Part shown: positions 24,244-34,061 of the stretch, piece by piece
How the letters are laid out: the number at the start of each line of letters is the position of its first letter
Position numbering within the stretch: the first letter of the stretch is position 1
Origin: Tannerella sp.
Lineage (GTDB): Bacteria > Bacteroidota > Bacteroidia > Bacteroidales > Tannerellaceae
Reading direction: 5' to 3'
Length of the DNA: 35,679 nucleotides
NCBI GenBank assembly: GCA_031276175.1
Contig: JAISNP010000113.1
Coordinates: 1 to 35,679 of the forward strand
Position numbers and translations under genes: made by a program
The notes under the pieces: model-generated
Database searches by the model: none
Seen by the model: the letters and a program-made list of their open reading frames with translations, nothing else
What the model was told of the DNA's origin: nothing

Positions 24244-25434
24244 TTACTTAAATTTAAACAGTAAAAAGATATTATTGTCTTTGTCTTCGTCCAGCGAGGC
24301 CGTCAATTCTTTCAGCTTGCCGCTCAGTTTGTTTTCTTTGTATGCCTGCTTCAACTCAATCAAATCCAATTCAAAAAAAGCGCCGTTCTCATAATCTCTC
24401 CCCGACTGCCTGGGGCTGATATAAAAACGTTTCCCCATATAATCGGGCAAGGTGATTTTTTGCCGGAACAGCTCTCCGGTTTCTTTGTCGTGCATGAGGA
24501 AGGTGGCCGGATAGGGAAGCGCGTCCTCTTCAAAACGAATCGTATACACCTCCATAAACCGGTATCTGCCCGCGTCTACGCAATTATTCAAATACACCAT
24601 CGGGTCCGACGCGCCGACCGCGGGCGTTTTGCACATCACGGGGTTTAAGCGTCCGTCTTTGCCGTATAAGAAGACCGTGTCGGTTTCCGGATTGCACAGC
24701 AGCGCTCCTTCATCACATTTTATTACGCGATGCGTCAGGCCTCTTACCAACATTCTTGTGCCGTTCATATCCCGGTATATTCCAAGCTCGATGCCGGCAG
24801 TGGGTAATTCTACACAGTCCAATACCTTTCCGTCCGTTTTGGAAATACGTACAAAAGGCGATGCAAAAGACGTTTCCGCATCCGTATGGTTTTTTGCGTC
24901 CGCAGGGAGTTGTACGCTTGCGTCATATAAGAAAAGCGACTCATCGTCAAAAGAAATAACCGGACTTACGACGACGCCCGCCGGCAAGGTGATTTTCCGC
25001 TTATGCTTGCCTGTTGATGAATATATTTGAATCACATTCCGGTAAACTACAAATATCTCGTCTTTTTCTTCGTCATATACAACCTGGTTTACATTGATAT
25101 AGTCTTCCGGGCCTATACCCTTGTGATTGAAGCGTGACTTCGGATTTCCGTCTTTTGTGAAAAACAAAAGGCTACCCGAACTGTTGTCGAGTACTACTAC
25201 CGTATTTTTACCGAAAGATACGGGGCGACCCTTAAAGAGATATTCATCGTTATCGGATTTTACGCACAGATAAGCAACATCTGCAATATCACTCAAAACA
25301 ATTTCTTTTTCGGGATAAGCCTGCGCGGCGTCAATACATACTAAACCGCCCTTTTCCTGCGTATGGCAGGAATATACTGTGGTGCATAAAATTAAAGCAA
25401 CAACGTGTAATATCGGATTCGTTTTTATTTTCAT
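24244..25434 (-). CDS. 6-bladed beta-propeller lipoprotein (copy 2), end of efflux operon
   Basis: The 396-residue protein has a lipoprotein signal (MKIKTNPILHVVALILCTTV, then YSC with Cys at 23). Propeller-like blades follow, including VVVLDNSSGSLLFFTKDGNP, FNHKGIGPEDYINVNQVVYD, DEIFVVYRNVIQIYSSTGKH and FVRISKTDGKVLDCVELP. These line up with copy 1 (GHKGNGPGEY...VVYDEKNNKI), so the two are distant paralogues. The start at 25434 is 8 nt after the stop of the second RND gene, so it is very probably translated from the same mRNA. That placement links it to efflux, perhaps as a surface or periplasmic partner. Base composition is nearer to that of the operon than copy 1 is. Confidence 0.78.
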   Translation of the reverse strand: MKIKTNPILHVVALILCTTVYSCHTQEKGGLVCIDAAQAYPEKEIVLSDIADVAYLCVKSDNDEYLFKGRPVSFGKNTVVVLDNSSGSLLFFTKDGNPKSRFNHKGIGPEDYINVNQVVYDEEKDEIFVVYRNVIQIYSSTGKHKRKITLPAGVVVSPVISFDDESLFLYDASVQLPADAKNHTDAETSFASPFVRISKTDGKVLDCVELPTAGIELGIYRDMNGTRMLVRGLTHRVIKCDEGALLCNPETDTVFLYGKDGRLNPVMCKTPAVGASDPMVYLNNCVDAGRYRFMEVYTIRFEEDALPYPATFLMHDKETGELFRQKITLPDYMGKRFYISPRQSGRDYENGAFFELDLIELKQAYKENKLSGKLKELTASLDEDKDNNIFLLFKFK

Positions 25435-25442
25435 GATGCAAA

Positions 25443-28400
25443 CTATATTTGTGAATGGATGCACGGTGCGGATGGTTTCCTGCGGCGGATCGTATTCCGC
25501 CGGATGAGGAAAAGGGGCAGATAAATGAAAATACCGGCAAAGGAAGTGATCAGCCCGCCGATTGTGCCGGCGGCAAGCGGGAACCAGAAGCTCTCCCTGT
25601 CCAGCCCGACCATGAAGGGGATGAAGCCAAGTATCGTGGAAATGATGGTCAGGAAGATGGGGACGATTTTGATGTTCCATGACTTGATGTAAGCCTTCAG
25701 AGGGTTCATGCCGGGTTTGCGGGCAAGTATCCGGTTATATTCGTTCACGAGGTAGATGCTTGCGTTCACGGTAATGCCGCACAGGAGCACGAAGGAGGCA
25801 AAGCCTCCCTGGTCGAAATTCAGTTTGAAAAGATAGAACGTCAGGAATACCCCGATGTACGACACGGGTATTACGAAAATAATCGCCAGAGGTTGGCGGA
25901 GCGAATTGAAGAGGATGGCGGTCATGAAGAATATAATCAGGATGATGACGCCCAGAAAGAGGTACTGGCCGTTGTCGCTGCTGCTCCACCAGAAGGAGTT
26001 CAGCTCGCTTTCGGCCGAATATCCGACGGGCAGCGAGGCGTTGAAAGCTTCCAGTTCGCGATCGAGGATTTTACGCCCCAGCTGCGCCGAGCCGATATAT
26101 TCGTATTGCAGGCAGAGCGTGTATTGCTGATTCTCTTTGACGATATTCTGCGGCGTCTGCGCTTTTTCGATGACGGCCAGTTCGCCGGTCTTGTAGAACT
26201 TGCCGTTCACCGTGCGGCTCATGGCGGCGAGGCTCCAGAGGTCGTAGAGGCGGCTTTGCACGGAGGACATCTTTATGTTTTCTACCTGTTCACGACCGGT
26301 GATGTATCCGCAGTGGATGTCGCGCCCGAATACGGGGCTTACGGACGAGTAGAGTTCGTAGGGATGAATGTTTTCGGCAGCCATACGCTTGCGGTCGAGG
26401 CTGAACGTGTATTCCCGGTAGTCGTCTTTGTACCACGAGAATTGCGAGTTGATAAATACTTCCCTGATGCGCGGGTTTGTCAGGAGGCGTTGGCGCAGGG
26501 TTTCGGCATGTATATATAAATCGTCGTAATTGTAGCCGTACAGTTTTACCCGCGTGTTGCCGGCCGATTCGCGCACGTCGTTGCTGAATCCCTGGTCTTC
26601 CAATCCGTATACGCCCCAGCTGCCGCCTCCCAGTTGCAATGCCTGGGATATGACGTTGCTTTTAAGCTGGTAGGGGAAGGCGGATTTTTCGGCTTCTTCG
26701 GTAAAGAACACCTGTATGTTTGCCTGCCGCGGGTTGTTGATGGCGGCGCTGAACCGGCGTATTTCTTTGAATTGGCTGAGGTAGCTTTCCATTTGCCGGA
26801 TGAGGCGATTCATCTGGCTGAGGGTCGTGCCGTTGGGCATGGAGGCGGAGATGGTCAGTACCATCTCGCTTTTGCGGGAGAAATAGCTGCCGGTGAAAAC
26901 TTTCCGCACGAAAAGGCGAAGCGTGCCTCCCAGCACGTTTTCCATGACGGGGCGTATTTTTTCTTTGAACGCGGGCGATGCGGCAAATTTGTTGTACTGC
27001 ACGGCAAATTTGCCGTCGCCCTCCATTTTTTCGGGAAGCATGAAGACGGGCAGCCCGAACGCCAGGGTCAGCAGGATGAACATGGCGTGGCGTAAGCGGT
27101 GCAGCAGGCGGATCATCAGGAAATAGAAGCGGTTGAAGTAAAGTACGGCTTTCTTCGCGGAGAAATGCAGGCGTTTAAGGCGCAGCCGTATCCGGCGCCG
27201 TTTGATTTTCATGTTTTCGATAAGCGCAGGTACGAGCAGCAGCGAAACGCCCAGCGAAACCATCAGGTTGATCATCACCACGGCGGCGAAGTCCTGCAGG
27301 TTGAGGCGTATTTTTTCGTTCAGGAAGAAGATCATGGCAAGCGCGCCCACGGTGGTAAGCGTGGCGGCGAGGATGGAGAGGAATACTTTCCGGTCGCGGT
27401 TGCGCAGGTAGTGGTCGGCCATGATAATCGTATTGTCGATGATGAGGCTCAGCGAAATGGTGATGCCGGCCAGGGAATACATCTGAATCTCCAGTCCGGC
27501 GACGTAATATATAATGAAGGCAATGGAGATGTTGAAAAACAGGCTGAGCAGGATGAGCAGCAGGTATCGGGCGTTGAAGGTCGTAAGAAAGACGAACAGC
27601 AGGAGGATGAGGATGGTGAACAGCGTGCGGATGTAAATCTTGTTGAGTTCGCTGCGGATATATTCGGTGGCGTCGTAATTGATGTGCAGTTCGTAATCTT
27701 TGGGGAGCGCCTGTTTTATTGCGTCCATCCGCGCTTTTACGGCTTCGCTGAGGCGCAGCTGGTTGGCGTTTTCGGTTGCGGTGAGCGTGATGTAGATGGA
27801 GTTAAGGCCGTTTATGCGGTAATAGCCGGTCGGAGGCTCTTCGCGGCGTGAGACGGCGACGAGTTTGTCGAGGCATATCATGCGGCCGTCTTTGTCGGTC
27901 AGGAATATATCGCCGGCGCGGAAGCCGTCGTGTTCCACCCCGTTGTCCGCCGTAAGCGAAAGGCGCATGTATTTTTTCGCGCCGTCACTGTTTTCCGTCG
28001 GAACCATTCCGAGCGATTCCCTGCGGTTGTGCGATTCGACGGCGTTCCGGAGGTCGGCGACGGTGAGGCCGAGGGCGTCCAGTTGATGGATGTCGTATTC
28101 GAGCAGCCATTCCATGGGGGTGGCGCCGGAGATGTCCGTTTTATAGATGCCGGGTATCTGCGCCAGCGCCGGCTTGATGCGTTCTTCGGCGTATTGTCGG
28201 ATGACGGACGGCGGCGCCGTTGCGTCGATGTTGTAAGAGATGAACGGTCGGGACGAGTTTTCGTCCGGAAGGTTCACGTATATCACGGGATAGGAGACGG
28301 ACGCGGGGAGGCTCGACCACGTTTGGCGGACAATGGCGGAGGCTTCGAAGCGGACGACATCCATCGAAGCATGTTTGTCGAGTTCCAGCGTGATGCTTCC

Positions 28401-28688
28401 GTAATCGTTGCCCGAAGTCGATTTGATGTTTTTTACTCCGTGGATGCGTGCCAGCATGGCTTCGAGTTTGGAGGTGGCTTCCATTTCGACGATGCGTGCG
28501 GCGGAGCCGTGCATATTGAACCGCACCGTCAGGCCGGGCAGCGTGCGCGACGGCGAGAGTTTGACCGTCAGCGAGGGGATTACGGCCAGCCCGATTAATG
28601 AAACGGCCACGAAGGCAACTATTACGGTAAAGGACGATATGAGGGCGTTTTTTTTCAATGAACAAGCGAATTTGTCAACAGAGGTCAT
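25443..28688 (-). CDS. RND efflux permease 2 (divergent AcrB-type)
   Basis: The 1081-residue protein has the RND duplication: an N-terminal helix (about 15-37), a large periplasmic loop, a six-helix block (about 350-510), a second periplasmic loop and a final helix block (about 890-1065). The proton-relay helix reads SLAGITISLSLIIDNTIIMA with D418 matching the first of the two AcrB Asp; the second is Asn. The later helix has LLCGITVNASIYLVNEYN. It should move substrate from the inner membrane or periplasm to TolC by proton antiport. It is more divergent than permease 1 at the loops. Its ATG overlaps the TolC stop by 4 nt (ATGA). The presence of two unlike RND genes recalls the MdtB/MdtC heterotrimer. 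Confidence 0.87.
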   Translation of the reverse strand: MTSVDKFACSLKKNALISSFTVIVAFVAVSLIGLAVIPSLTVKLSPSRTLPGLTVRFNMHGSAARIVEMEATSKLEAMLARIHGVKNIKSTSGNDYGSITLELDKHASMDVVRFEASAIVRQTWSSLPASVSYPVIYVNLPDENSSRPFISYNIDATAPPSVIRQYAEERIKPALAQIPGIYKTDISGATPMEWLLEYDIHQLDALGLTVADLRNAVESHNRRESLGMVPTENSDGAKKYMRLSLTADNGVEHDGFRAGDIFLTDKDGRMICLDKLVAVSRREEPPTGYYRINGLNSIYITLTATENANQLRLSEAVKARMDAIKQALPKDYELHINYDATEYIRSELNKIYIRTLFTILILLLFVFLTTFNARYLLLILLSLFFNISIAFIIYYVAGLEIQMYSLAGITISLSLIIDNTIIMADHYLRNRDRKVFLSILAATLTTVGALAMIFFLNEKIRLNLQDFAAVVMINLMVSLGVSLLLVPALIENMKIKRRRIRLRLKRLHFSAKKAVLYFNRFYFLMIRLLHRLRHAMFILLTLAFGLPVFMLPEKMEGDGKFAVQYNKFAASPAFKEKIRPVMENVLGGTLRLFVRKVFTGSYFSRKSEMVLTISASMPNGTTLSQMNRLIRQMESYLSQFKEIRRFSAAINNPRQANIQVFFTEEAEKSAFPYQLKSNVISQALQLGGGSWGVYGLEDQGFSNDVRESAGNTRVKLYGYNYDDLYIHAETLRQRLLTNPRIREVFINSQFSWYKDDYREYTFSLDRKRMAAENIHPYELYSSVSPVFGRDIHCGYITGREQVENIKMSSVQSRLYDLWSLAAMSRTVNGKFYKTGELAVIEKAQTPQNIVKENQQYTLCLQYEYIGSAQLGRKILDRELEAFNASLPVGYSAESELNSFWWSSSDNGQYLFLGVIILIIFFMTAILFNSLRQPLAIIFVIPVSYIGVFLTFYLFKLNFDQGGFASFVLLCGITVNASIYLVNEYNRILARKPGMNPLKAYIKSWNIKIVPIFLTIISTILGFIPFMVGLDRESFWFPLAAGTIGGLITSFAGIFIYLPLFLIRRNTIRRRKPSAPCIHSQI

Positions 28689-30196
28689 CTGGCGTATGTC
28701 GTTTTCAGTTTAACTTCCACGGTTGTTGAAAGCGGCATATTGTATTCAAAGTCGTAGAGCGTCAGTTTGCGGATTTTGTAGTAGCTGACCCAGTAGTTTT
28801 CGAGTGCGGATATGTAGTTGCGCATTGCCGCCTGCTGCCGCTGTCGCGAGAGCGTGAGGGCGCTGATGTCCGCCTTGCCGATCATAAAGCGCCGGCGGGT
28901 TTCGGCGTAGGCGTCGTCGGCAATGTCGAGCGCTTCTTCCGCCGAAGCGATCAGGTCTTTCTGGATGTTGAAATCGCCGACGGTCATGATTACGTCTTCT
29001 TCGATTTTCATTTCGCCCTGCCGCGCCGTAATCTCCGTCACGTTCAGGTTGTTTTTTGCCATATTGTGCCTTCCGCGGCGTACGCCCCAGTCTACGAGCG
29101 GTACGGAGACGTTCAGCGAGAGGATGTCCTGCCGCAACGGGTCGCGATACACTTCGGCCACGGAGGCGGCTACCTGATTGAATCCGACGCTTGCCGATAC
29201 GGATGCGTTGAAGCGGGATTCTTTTTGCGTGCGGTCTACTTCCCGCTGCATCTCCAGGATATTCTGCCTGTATCCGAGCAGGTCGGGATTGTTGTTGCGG
29301 GCTTCTTCCAGCGCCTTTTCGGCGGATATTTCCATCGTTTTCGGATAGCCCGGCAGTTGCAGGCGTACCGGCGTGTTTTTATCCATATTGAGGAACGAAG
29401 TCAGCGCAAACGCGGCGCGTTTCAAGGTTATGTCGGCGTTCTTGAGCGAGTTCACCGCGTTGATGCGGTCGAGTTTGAGCGTCAGCAGGTCCGACCGGCT
29501 GATGGAGGCGATGCGGTAGCGTGCTTCGCCGATGGAATACAGCGTGTCCGTATTCCCTACATTTTCCACGGCGAGGTCGTACTCCGCCTGCGCCATTGCC
29601 AGATTGAAAAAGCAGGTGGCCGCCAGCCCGGCCGTGTTTTCGAGGTCGGAGACGAGCTGTTTTTTTGCTTTTTCGTACTTCAGCGGTTCGATTTTCTTTT
29701 CCCACTTGAAGGCGTTGTATCCGACGAGGTTCTGCTGGTAGCCGATACGCACGGGGACGGAGGAGAATTGCGTGTAGGTGTTGCCGCCGAAGTTCCGCAG
29801 GTAATCCACGTTCGTATTCAGGAAGAACGTGCCGCCCAGCAGGTCGAAATTCTGTACGACCGACAGCCCGCCGTAGGCTTCGAAGGCCTGCTGCGGACGG
29901 TAGATGTCGAGGTTCGATTCCGAATCGTAGCGTTTGACAATCGTGCGGTTATACTGTCCGGGCGTCAGGTTGAGGGTCAGGCTCGGCAGGCGTGCGGCTT
30001 TAAAGGCGCGGTATTCCCAGTAGCCCGACATGTAGATGTTTTTCGAGCGGAACGCTTCGAGCGAACTGTCGCCGGCCAGCGCGATCGTATTTTCGAGCGT
30101 AAGGACAAGGGGCGCGGATTCCTGCGCCCGCAGAGACAGGTTGCCCAACCCCGGCAATACGAAGAAAAGCAATATGGTGTAAACTCTATTTCCCAT
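28685..30196 (-). CDS. TolC-family outer-membrane efflux channel
   Basis: The 503-residue protein has a signal peptide (to about residue 25, LSLRAQ). It shows the two long helical-hairpin repeats of the outer membrane factor family: ENTIALAGDSSLEAFRSKNI in repeat 1, ISAEKALEEARNNNPDLLGY in repeat 2, and the coiled regions with AYAETRRRFMIGKADISALT near the end. Barrel strands such as SVVQNFDLLGGTFFLNTNVD lie between. It forms the exit duct for the pump. Its ATG at 30196 lies inside the end of the hydrolase gene (11-nt overlap), and its stop overlaps the permease 2 start, so translation is coupled on both sides. Confidence 0.92.
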   Translation of the reverse strand: MGNRVYTILLFFVLPGLGNLSLRAQESAPLVLTLENTIALAGDSSLEAFRSKNIYMSGYWEYRAFKAARLPSLTLNLTPGQYNRTIVKRYDSESNLDIYRPQQAFEAYGGLSVVQNFDLLGGTFFLNTNVDYLRNFGGNTYTQFSSVPVRIGYQQNLVGYNAFKWEKKIEPLKYEKAKKQLVSDLENTAGLAATCFFNLAMAQAEYDLAVENVGNTDTLYSIGEARYRIASISRSDLLTLKLDRINAVNSLKNADITLKRAAFALTSFLNMDKNTPVRLQLPGYPKTMEISAEKALEEARNNNPDLLGYRQNILEMQREVDRTQKESRFNASVSASVGFNQVAASVAEVYRDPLRQDILSLNVSVPLVDWGVRRGRHNMAKNNLNVTEITARQGEMKIEEDVIMTVGDFNIQKDLIASAEEALDIADDAYAETRRRFMIGKADISALTLSRQRQQAAMRNYISALENYWVSYYKIRKLTLYDFEYNMPLSTTVEVKLKTTYAR

Positions 30197-30956
30197 TCAA
30201 AAAATTTATTATCCGGTTATTTATTTCGTTACTTTGTTCCTGTGTTCCTTTATCATCCATATCTGCATGTCGAATATCTTTAAGATAGACAATTTTAATA
30301 CCATATTCAGCCTGTTCTTCGGGAGCAGGAATAACTCCGGGTTCCGCAGGATAATCGGAGCCTCTCAGCGATAAGATTCCGGGTTTAGCAATTCTGGGAA
30401 CAGGAACGCGCCTGTGATCCAGAGATACCACATTTTTAATTAAACCGGCATTATTCCCGGCAAATAACATTGCCATATCTCCCCCATTCGAATGTCCCAT
30501 TAAGGTAATATCATTCCAGCGAAGATGCGGATATATTTTTTTACATTCATCTATTACAAAACCTATATTTAATTCTCCTTTTTTCCAGTTGGGCATTCTC
30601 GTTTCATACAGGTCTCCTTCCATAGAAAGAAGATCGTCGGCAGGCAATTCATGCTGAATAGAAATAACAAAGTATCCATGGCTTGCCATAAACCTGCAAA
30701 TCCGGGAATACATTTTGTAATCACCTCCTTTATTAAACCCATATCCGTGATTGAATATGACAATCTTCTTTCTTTGACCGGAAGACCGGTTATCATCGTA
30801 AACAGCAATCGGGACAGGGCGGTTTCGGTCAGTATCAAATAAAACAATATCGTACTCGTTTAAACGGGCAGGATTGATTTGTTTTGCAGTCGAACAACTG
30901 CAGGATAATAATACTGCCTGAATACAAAAGATCGGATAAATAATTTTACTGTTCAT
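30186..30956 (-). CDS. Alpha/beta-hydrolase lipoprotein inserted in the efflux operon
   Basis: The 256-residue protein has a lipoprotein signal (MNSKIIYPIFCIQAVLLS with Cys at 19). The alpha/beta-hydrolase fold is clear: KKIVIFNHGYGFNKGG (oxyanion region), the nucleophile elbow MGHSNGGDMA with S156, a likely acid in VVSLDHRR, and the catalytic His in KDIRHADMDD. It resembles the platelet-activating-factor acetylhydrolase/dienelactone hydrolase-like group, but the substrate is not evident. It is visibly AT-richer than the flanking pump genes, so it may have been acquired later. It starts 9 nt after permease 1 and overlaps tolC by 11 nt, so it is firmly in the operon. It may modify or detoxify what the pump exports, which is inference. 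Confidence 0.82.
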   Translation of the reverse strand: MNSKIIYPIFCIQAVLLSCSCSTAKQINPARLNEYDIVLFDTDRNRPVPIAVYDDNRSSGQRKKIVIFNHGYGFNKGGDYKMYSRICRFMASHGYFVISIQHELPADDLLSMEGDLYETRMPNWKKGELNIGFVIDECKKIYPHLRWNDITLMGHSNGGDMAMLFAGNNAGLIKNVVSLDHRRVPVPRIAKPGILSLRGSDYPAEPGVIPAPEEQAEYGIKIVYLKDIRHADMDDKGTQEQSNEINNRIINFLNGK

Positions 30957-30965
30957 AATGTGTTT

Positions 30966-33900
30966 TCAAATGTCCGCTTCCGTTGCGGAAACGGCGGGTT
31001 TGTTTTTATAAATCCTCCAGTAAACGAGCGGTATGACGGAAAGGCTGACGACCGTACCGACAATCATGGACGAAATCATGGCGACTGCGAGCGGCTTCTG
31101 TATCTCCGACCCCAGGTCGCTTGCGAACATCATCGGCACGATGGCGGCGACGGTGGTGAGCGAGGTCATGATGATTGCCCTCAGGCGGCGGTGTCCGGCG
31201 GTGTGTATGGCTTCCATGAGCGGCATTCCCTTTTTCCGCAGTTCGTTTATCATGTCAATCTTTAGAATCGAATCGTTGATGATGATGCCGCAGGTCACGA
31301 CGATGCCGATTGCGCTCATCAGGTTGAGCGTATGCCCGGAGATCAGCAGACATACGAGTGCGACCGCCACGTCGATCGGAATCTCAACCAGTACGATAAG
31401 CGGCTGGAGGAAACTCTCGAACTGGGCGGCCAGAATGAAATACATCAGCAGAATGGAAATGATCAGTACGACGACCAGTTCGCCGATCATCTTCCGGTTG
31501 GAAAAGTAGCTTCCCGAAAACCCGATGTCCCACGATTTCCGGTTGCCGATTTCTTCTTTGGCTTTACGCATCAGTTCTTCGGGGCGGTTCACATGCGGGT
31601 AGGCTATCGGGATATATTCGCCGTTTTTGCCGGCCACGATGGCCTTGAGGCCTTCCGTGGGGACGACCGAAACGAAATAGCTTAACGGAAACTGTTTCGC
31701 TTTCCCGCCTTCCGCTACACTGGCGCGGACGAGCGTTTGACGTATCACCTCGCTTATCGTCTGCTCTTCGCCGGCGATGGTGATCGGCAGGTATTGCTGA
31801 TAGGAGCGCAGCGTAGTAACCTGATTATCCCGGAAAGCCGTTTTGAGAATCTGTTCGACGACGGCATAGGGCACGTCGTACAGCAGCAGCTTTTCCCGGT
31901 CGATGCGGAGGCTCACCTCTTTTTCGAAAGTAACTCCTTCGGAATGTTCGCCCGACAGTTCTTCGAGCCGTTGTTCTATTTTGCGGATTTCGTCGGCTTC
32001 GGGCATATACTGCCGGTTGTCGTGATAAAGTTCGGCGACGAGGTCGGCTTCCCCGGTCACGAAAATCTTTTCGAAAACCGTCTTCGGAGGAGCGAACGAC
32101 GCCGTAGCCTGCGGGTAGCGGTCTTTTATCAGGGAATAAATTTCCTTCTGCGCCAGCTCTGCCATCCGGGCGTTTTCCGCTTTGATATACAGTTCGCCCT
32201 CGGAGGCCGGCATCTTGCGCTCGTTATCGAGGATAAACTGCTGCCTGCCGATGTAGGCGGAATGTTCCAGTGTCAGCGAATCTATACTGCGGCAGACGGC
32301 GTTTATGCGGGCGCGGTTTTCGTCGATGTGGATATTCTCGCCCCAGTCGATGTGCGTCAGCAGTTCCACCTGATCGACGGCAGGCATCCCGCTTTTCGGC
32401 ATGATCCTGAACAGTACCACGCAAAGCGGGAAAACGGCAAGGATGATGATTGCGTTCAGCGTCTTGTGAGAGAAGGTGAAATCAATCAGGCGGTCGTACC
32501 GGCGATAAAGCATCCTGTCGCTGCGTGCCTGATATTTGCGGATATATCCGCCGAAGTCGCGGCGGGTGAAGGTTTTCGTATAGACAAGTTTATACAGCAC
32601 CGGCAGCAGCATGATTCCCGTGAAGTAGGAAACGAGCAGGCCGACCGACACGGAGAAGGCTTCGTCGACAAAGATGGCGCCCGCAATGCCGCTCAGGAAG
32701 ATGAGGGGAAGGAAGACGGCAATCGTCGTCAGCGTGGAACTCAGCATGGGCGTAATCACTTCGGTCGTTCCCTTCACGCAGGCGTCTTCGAGCGACAGCC
32801 CCCGTTCGCGGTACTGGCTTATGTTTTCCGTGATGATAATCGCATTGTCGATCATCATGCCGAGCGCAAGGATAAGCCCCGACAGCGATATGATGTTAAG
32901 CGATTTGTTGAAGAAATAAAAGAACTGGAAACACATGATGAGCGATACAATCATGCAGAGGCCGATGATGACGGGCGATTTGGCATCGCCGAGAAAGATA
33001 AACGCCACGATGCAGATGAGGATGAATCCCGTCAGGAAGTTTTGCTTGAGGTTCGATATGGTATAATCGAGCAGTTCCGTCTGGTTGCGGTTCACCGTAA
33101 ACTCAATATCGGGATACAGCGAGCGGAAATGGTCGATGGTGGCGTTGAGCGCGTTTTTCAGGTTCTCCATGTTTTCGGCGGACTGCTTGATGATGGCCAG
33201 CGTTACGGCACGTTTCCCGTTTACCATCGAAAACCCGCGCTCTTCTTCCGCTACGATCCGCACCGCGCAGAGGTCTTTTAGCCGGTATATGCGATCCGCC
33301 TTGCGGAGGTAGATGTGCTCGATGTCTTCGACGGTACGGAGGAGGGACGAGAATTTCACGTTATACTCATAATAGCCGTCGCGGATAATCATGCTTCCCG
33401 GTTCGATGTTATTATTCCGGATAGCCGCCTCGATGTCCGACAGGGTAATGTCGGACACTTCCAGCTTGTTCATGTCGGGCAAGACCTGCACCTGTTTTGC
33501 CACCACGCCGGTAGCGTCGACCATCGTTACCTCCGGCAACTGTTCGATACGGCGCTTGATGACCGTTTCGGCAAACTCGCTCATCGCAAGGAAGCGTTCC
33601 GTTTCGGTGGCGCCGTATTTCTCGTCGTTGCGGAGCGTAAGATTAAGGTAAAACACGGGGATGTCCGTCGCGCTCGCCTTTATCACGCGGGGGCGTTCCA
33701 TGTCGCGCGGCATATAGTTCATGGCTGCGTCTATCTTTTCGTTCACTTCAATAAACGCCAGGTTGATATTCGTGCCGTACTCAAAACGCAGGTTCACCTG
33801 GGCGCTTCCGTCGCGCGTCTCGCTTTTTATATCCTTCAGCCGTGTTACCTGCATCAGATGACGGCGCAGGGAGGTGATCACCGTATTTTCAATCTCGCGC

Positions 33901-34061
33901 GCCGAACCGTCGGGCAATGATACCTGCACGGTAATGTCGGGGATCGGAATATCGGGAAGCAGCGATACCGGCAGGGTGAAGTACGTAATCAGGCCGATAA
34001 TCACCATTGCAAGGAAAGCCATCAGTATGGCGACGGGACGCCGTATAAGAAATTTAATCAT
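30966..34061 (-). CDS. RND efflux permease 1 (AcrB-type)
   Basis: The 1031-residue RND transporter opens MIKFLIRRPVAILMAFLAMV and includes LLPDIPIPDITVQVSLPDGS, a very typical start for hydrophobe/amphiphile efflux pumps. The proton-relay helix has SLSGLILALGMMIDNAIIIT with D405; the second Asp of AcrB is Asn here, as in many Bacteroidetes pumps. The second half has IGIVVTCGIIINDSILKIDM and AGHRRLRAIIMTSLTTVAAI. It forms a tripartite pump with the adaptor upstream and the TolC protein downstream. Its ATG overlaps the adaptor stop by 4 nt. It is the more canonical of the two permeases. Confidence 0.93.
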   Translation of the reverse strand: MIKFLIRRPVAILMAFLAMVIIGLITYFTLPVSLLPDIPIPDITVQVSLPDGSAREIENTVITSLRRHLMQVTRLKDIKSETRDGSAQVNLRFEYGTNINLAFIEVNEKIDAAMNYMPRDMERPRVIKASATDIPVFYLNLTLRNDEKYGATETERFLAMSEFAETVIKRRIEQLPEVTMVDATGVVAKQVQVLPDMNKLEVSDITLSDIEAAIRNNNIEPGSMIIRDGYYEYNVKFSSLLRTVEDIEHIYLRKADRIYRLKDLCAVRIVAEEERGFSMVNGKRAVTLAIIKQSAENMENLKNALNATIDHFRSLYPDIEFTVNRNQTELLDYTISNLKQNFLTGFILICIVAFIFLGDAKSPVIIGLCMIVSLIMCFQFFYFFNKSLNIISLSGLILALGMMIDNAIIITENISQYRERGLSLEDACVKGTTEVITPMLSSTLTTIAVFLPLIFLSGIAGAIFVDEAFSVSVGLLVSYFTGIMLLPVLYKLVYTKTFTRRDFGGYIRKYQARSDRMLYRRYDRLIDFTFSHKTLNAIIILAVFPLCVVLFRIMPKSGMPAVDQVELLTHIDWGENIHIDENRARINAVCRSIDSLTLEHSAYIGRQQFILDNERKMPASEGELYIKAENARMAELAQKEIYSLIKDRYPQATASFAPPKTVFEKIFVTGEADLVAELYHDNRQYMPEADEIRKIEQRLEELSGEHSEGVTFEKEVSLRIDREKLLLYDVPYAVVEQILKTAFRDNQVTTLRSYQQYLPITIAGEEQTISEVIRQTLVRASVAEGGKAKQFPLSYFVSVVPTEGLKAIVAGKNGEYIPIAYPHVNRPEELMRKAKEEIGNRKSWDIGFSGSYFSNRKMIGELVVVLIISILLMYFILAAQFESFLQPLIVLVEIPIDVAVALVCLLISGHTLNLMSAIGIVVTCGIIINDSILKIDMINELRKKGMPLMEAIHTAGHRRLRAIIMTSLTTVAAIVPMMFASDLGSEIQKPLAVAMISSMIVGTVVSLSVIPLVYWRIYKNKPAVSATEADI

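Noticed and set aside
31737..33281. A 514-residue frame antisense to RND permease 1
   Set aside because: It is a shadow of a well-supported transporter gene, low in hydrophobic or domain structure.
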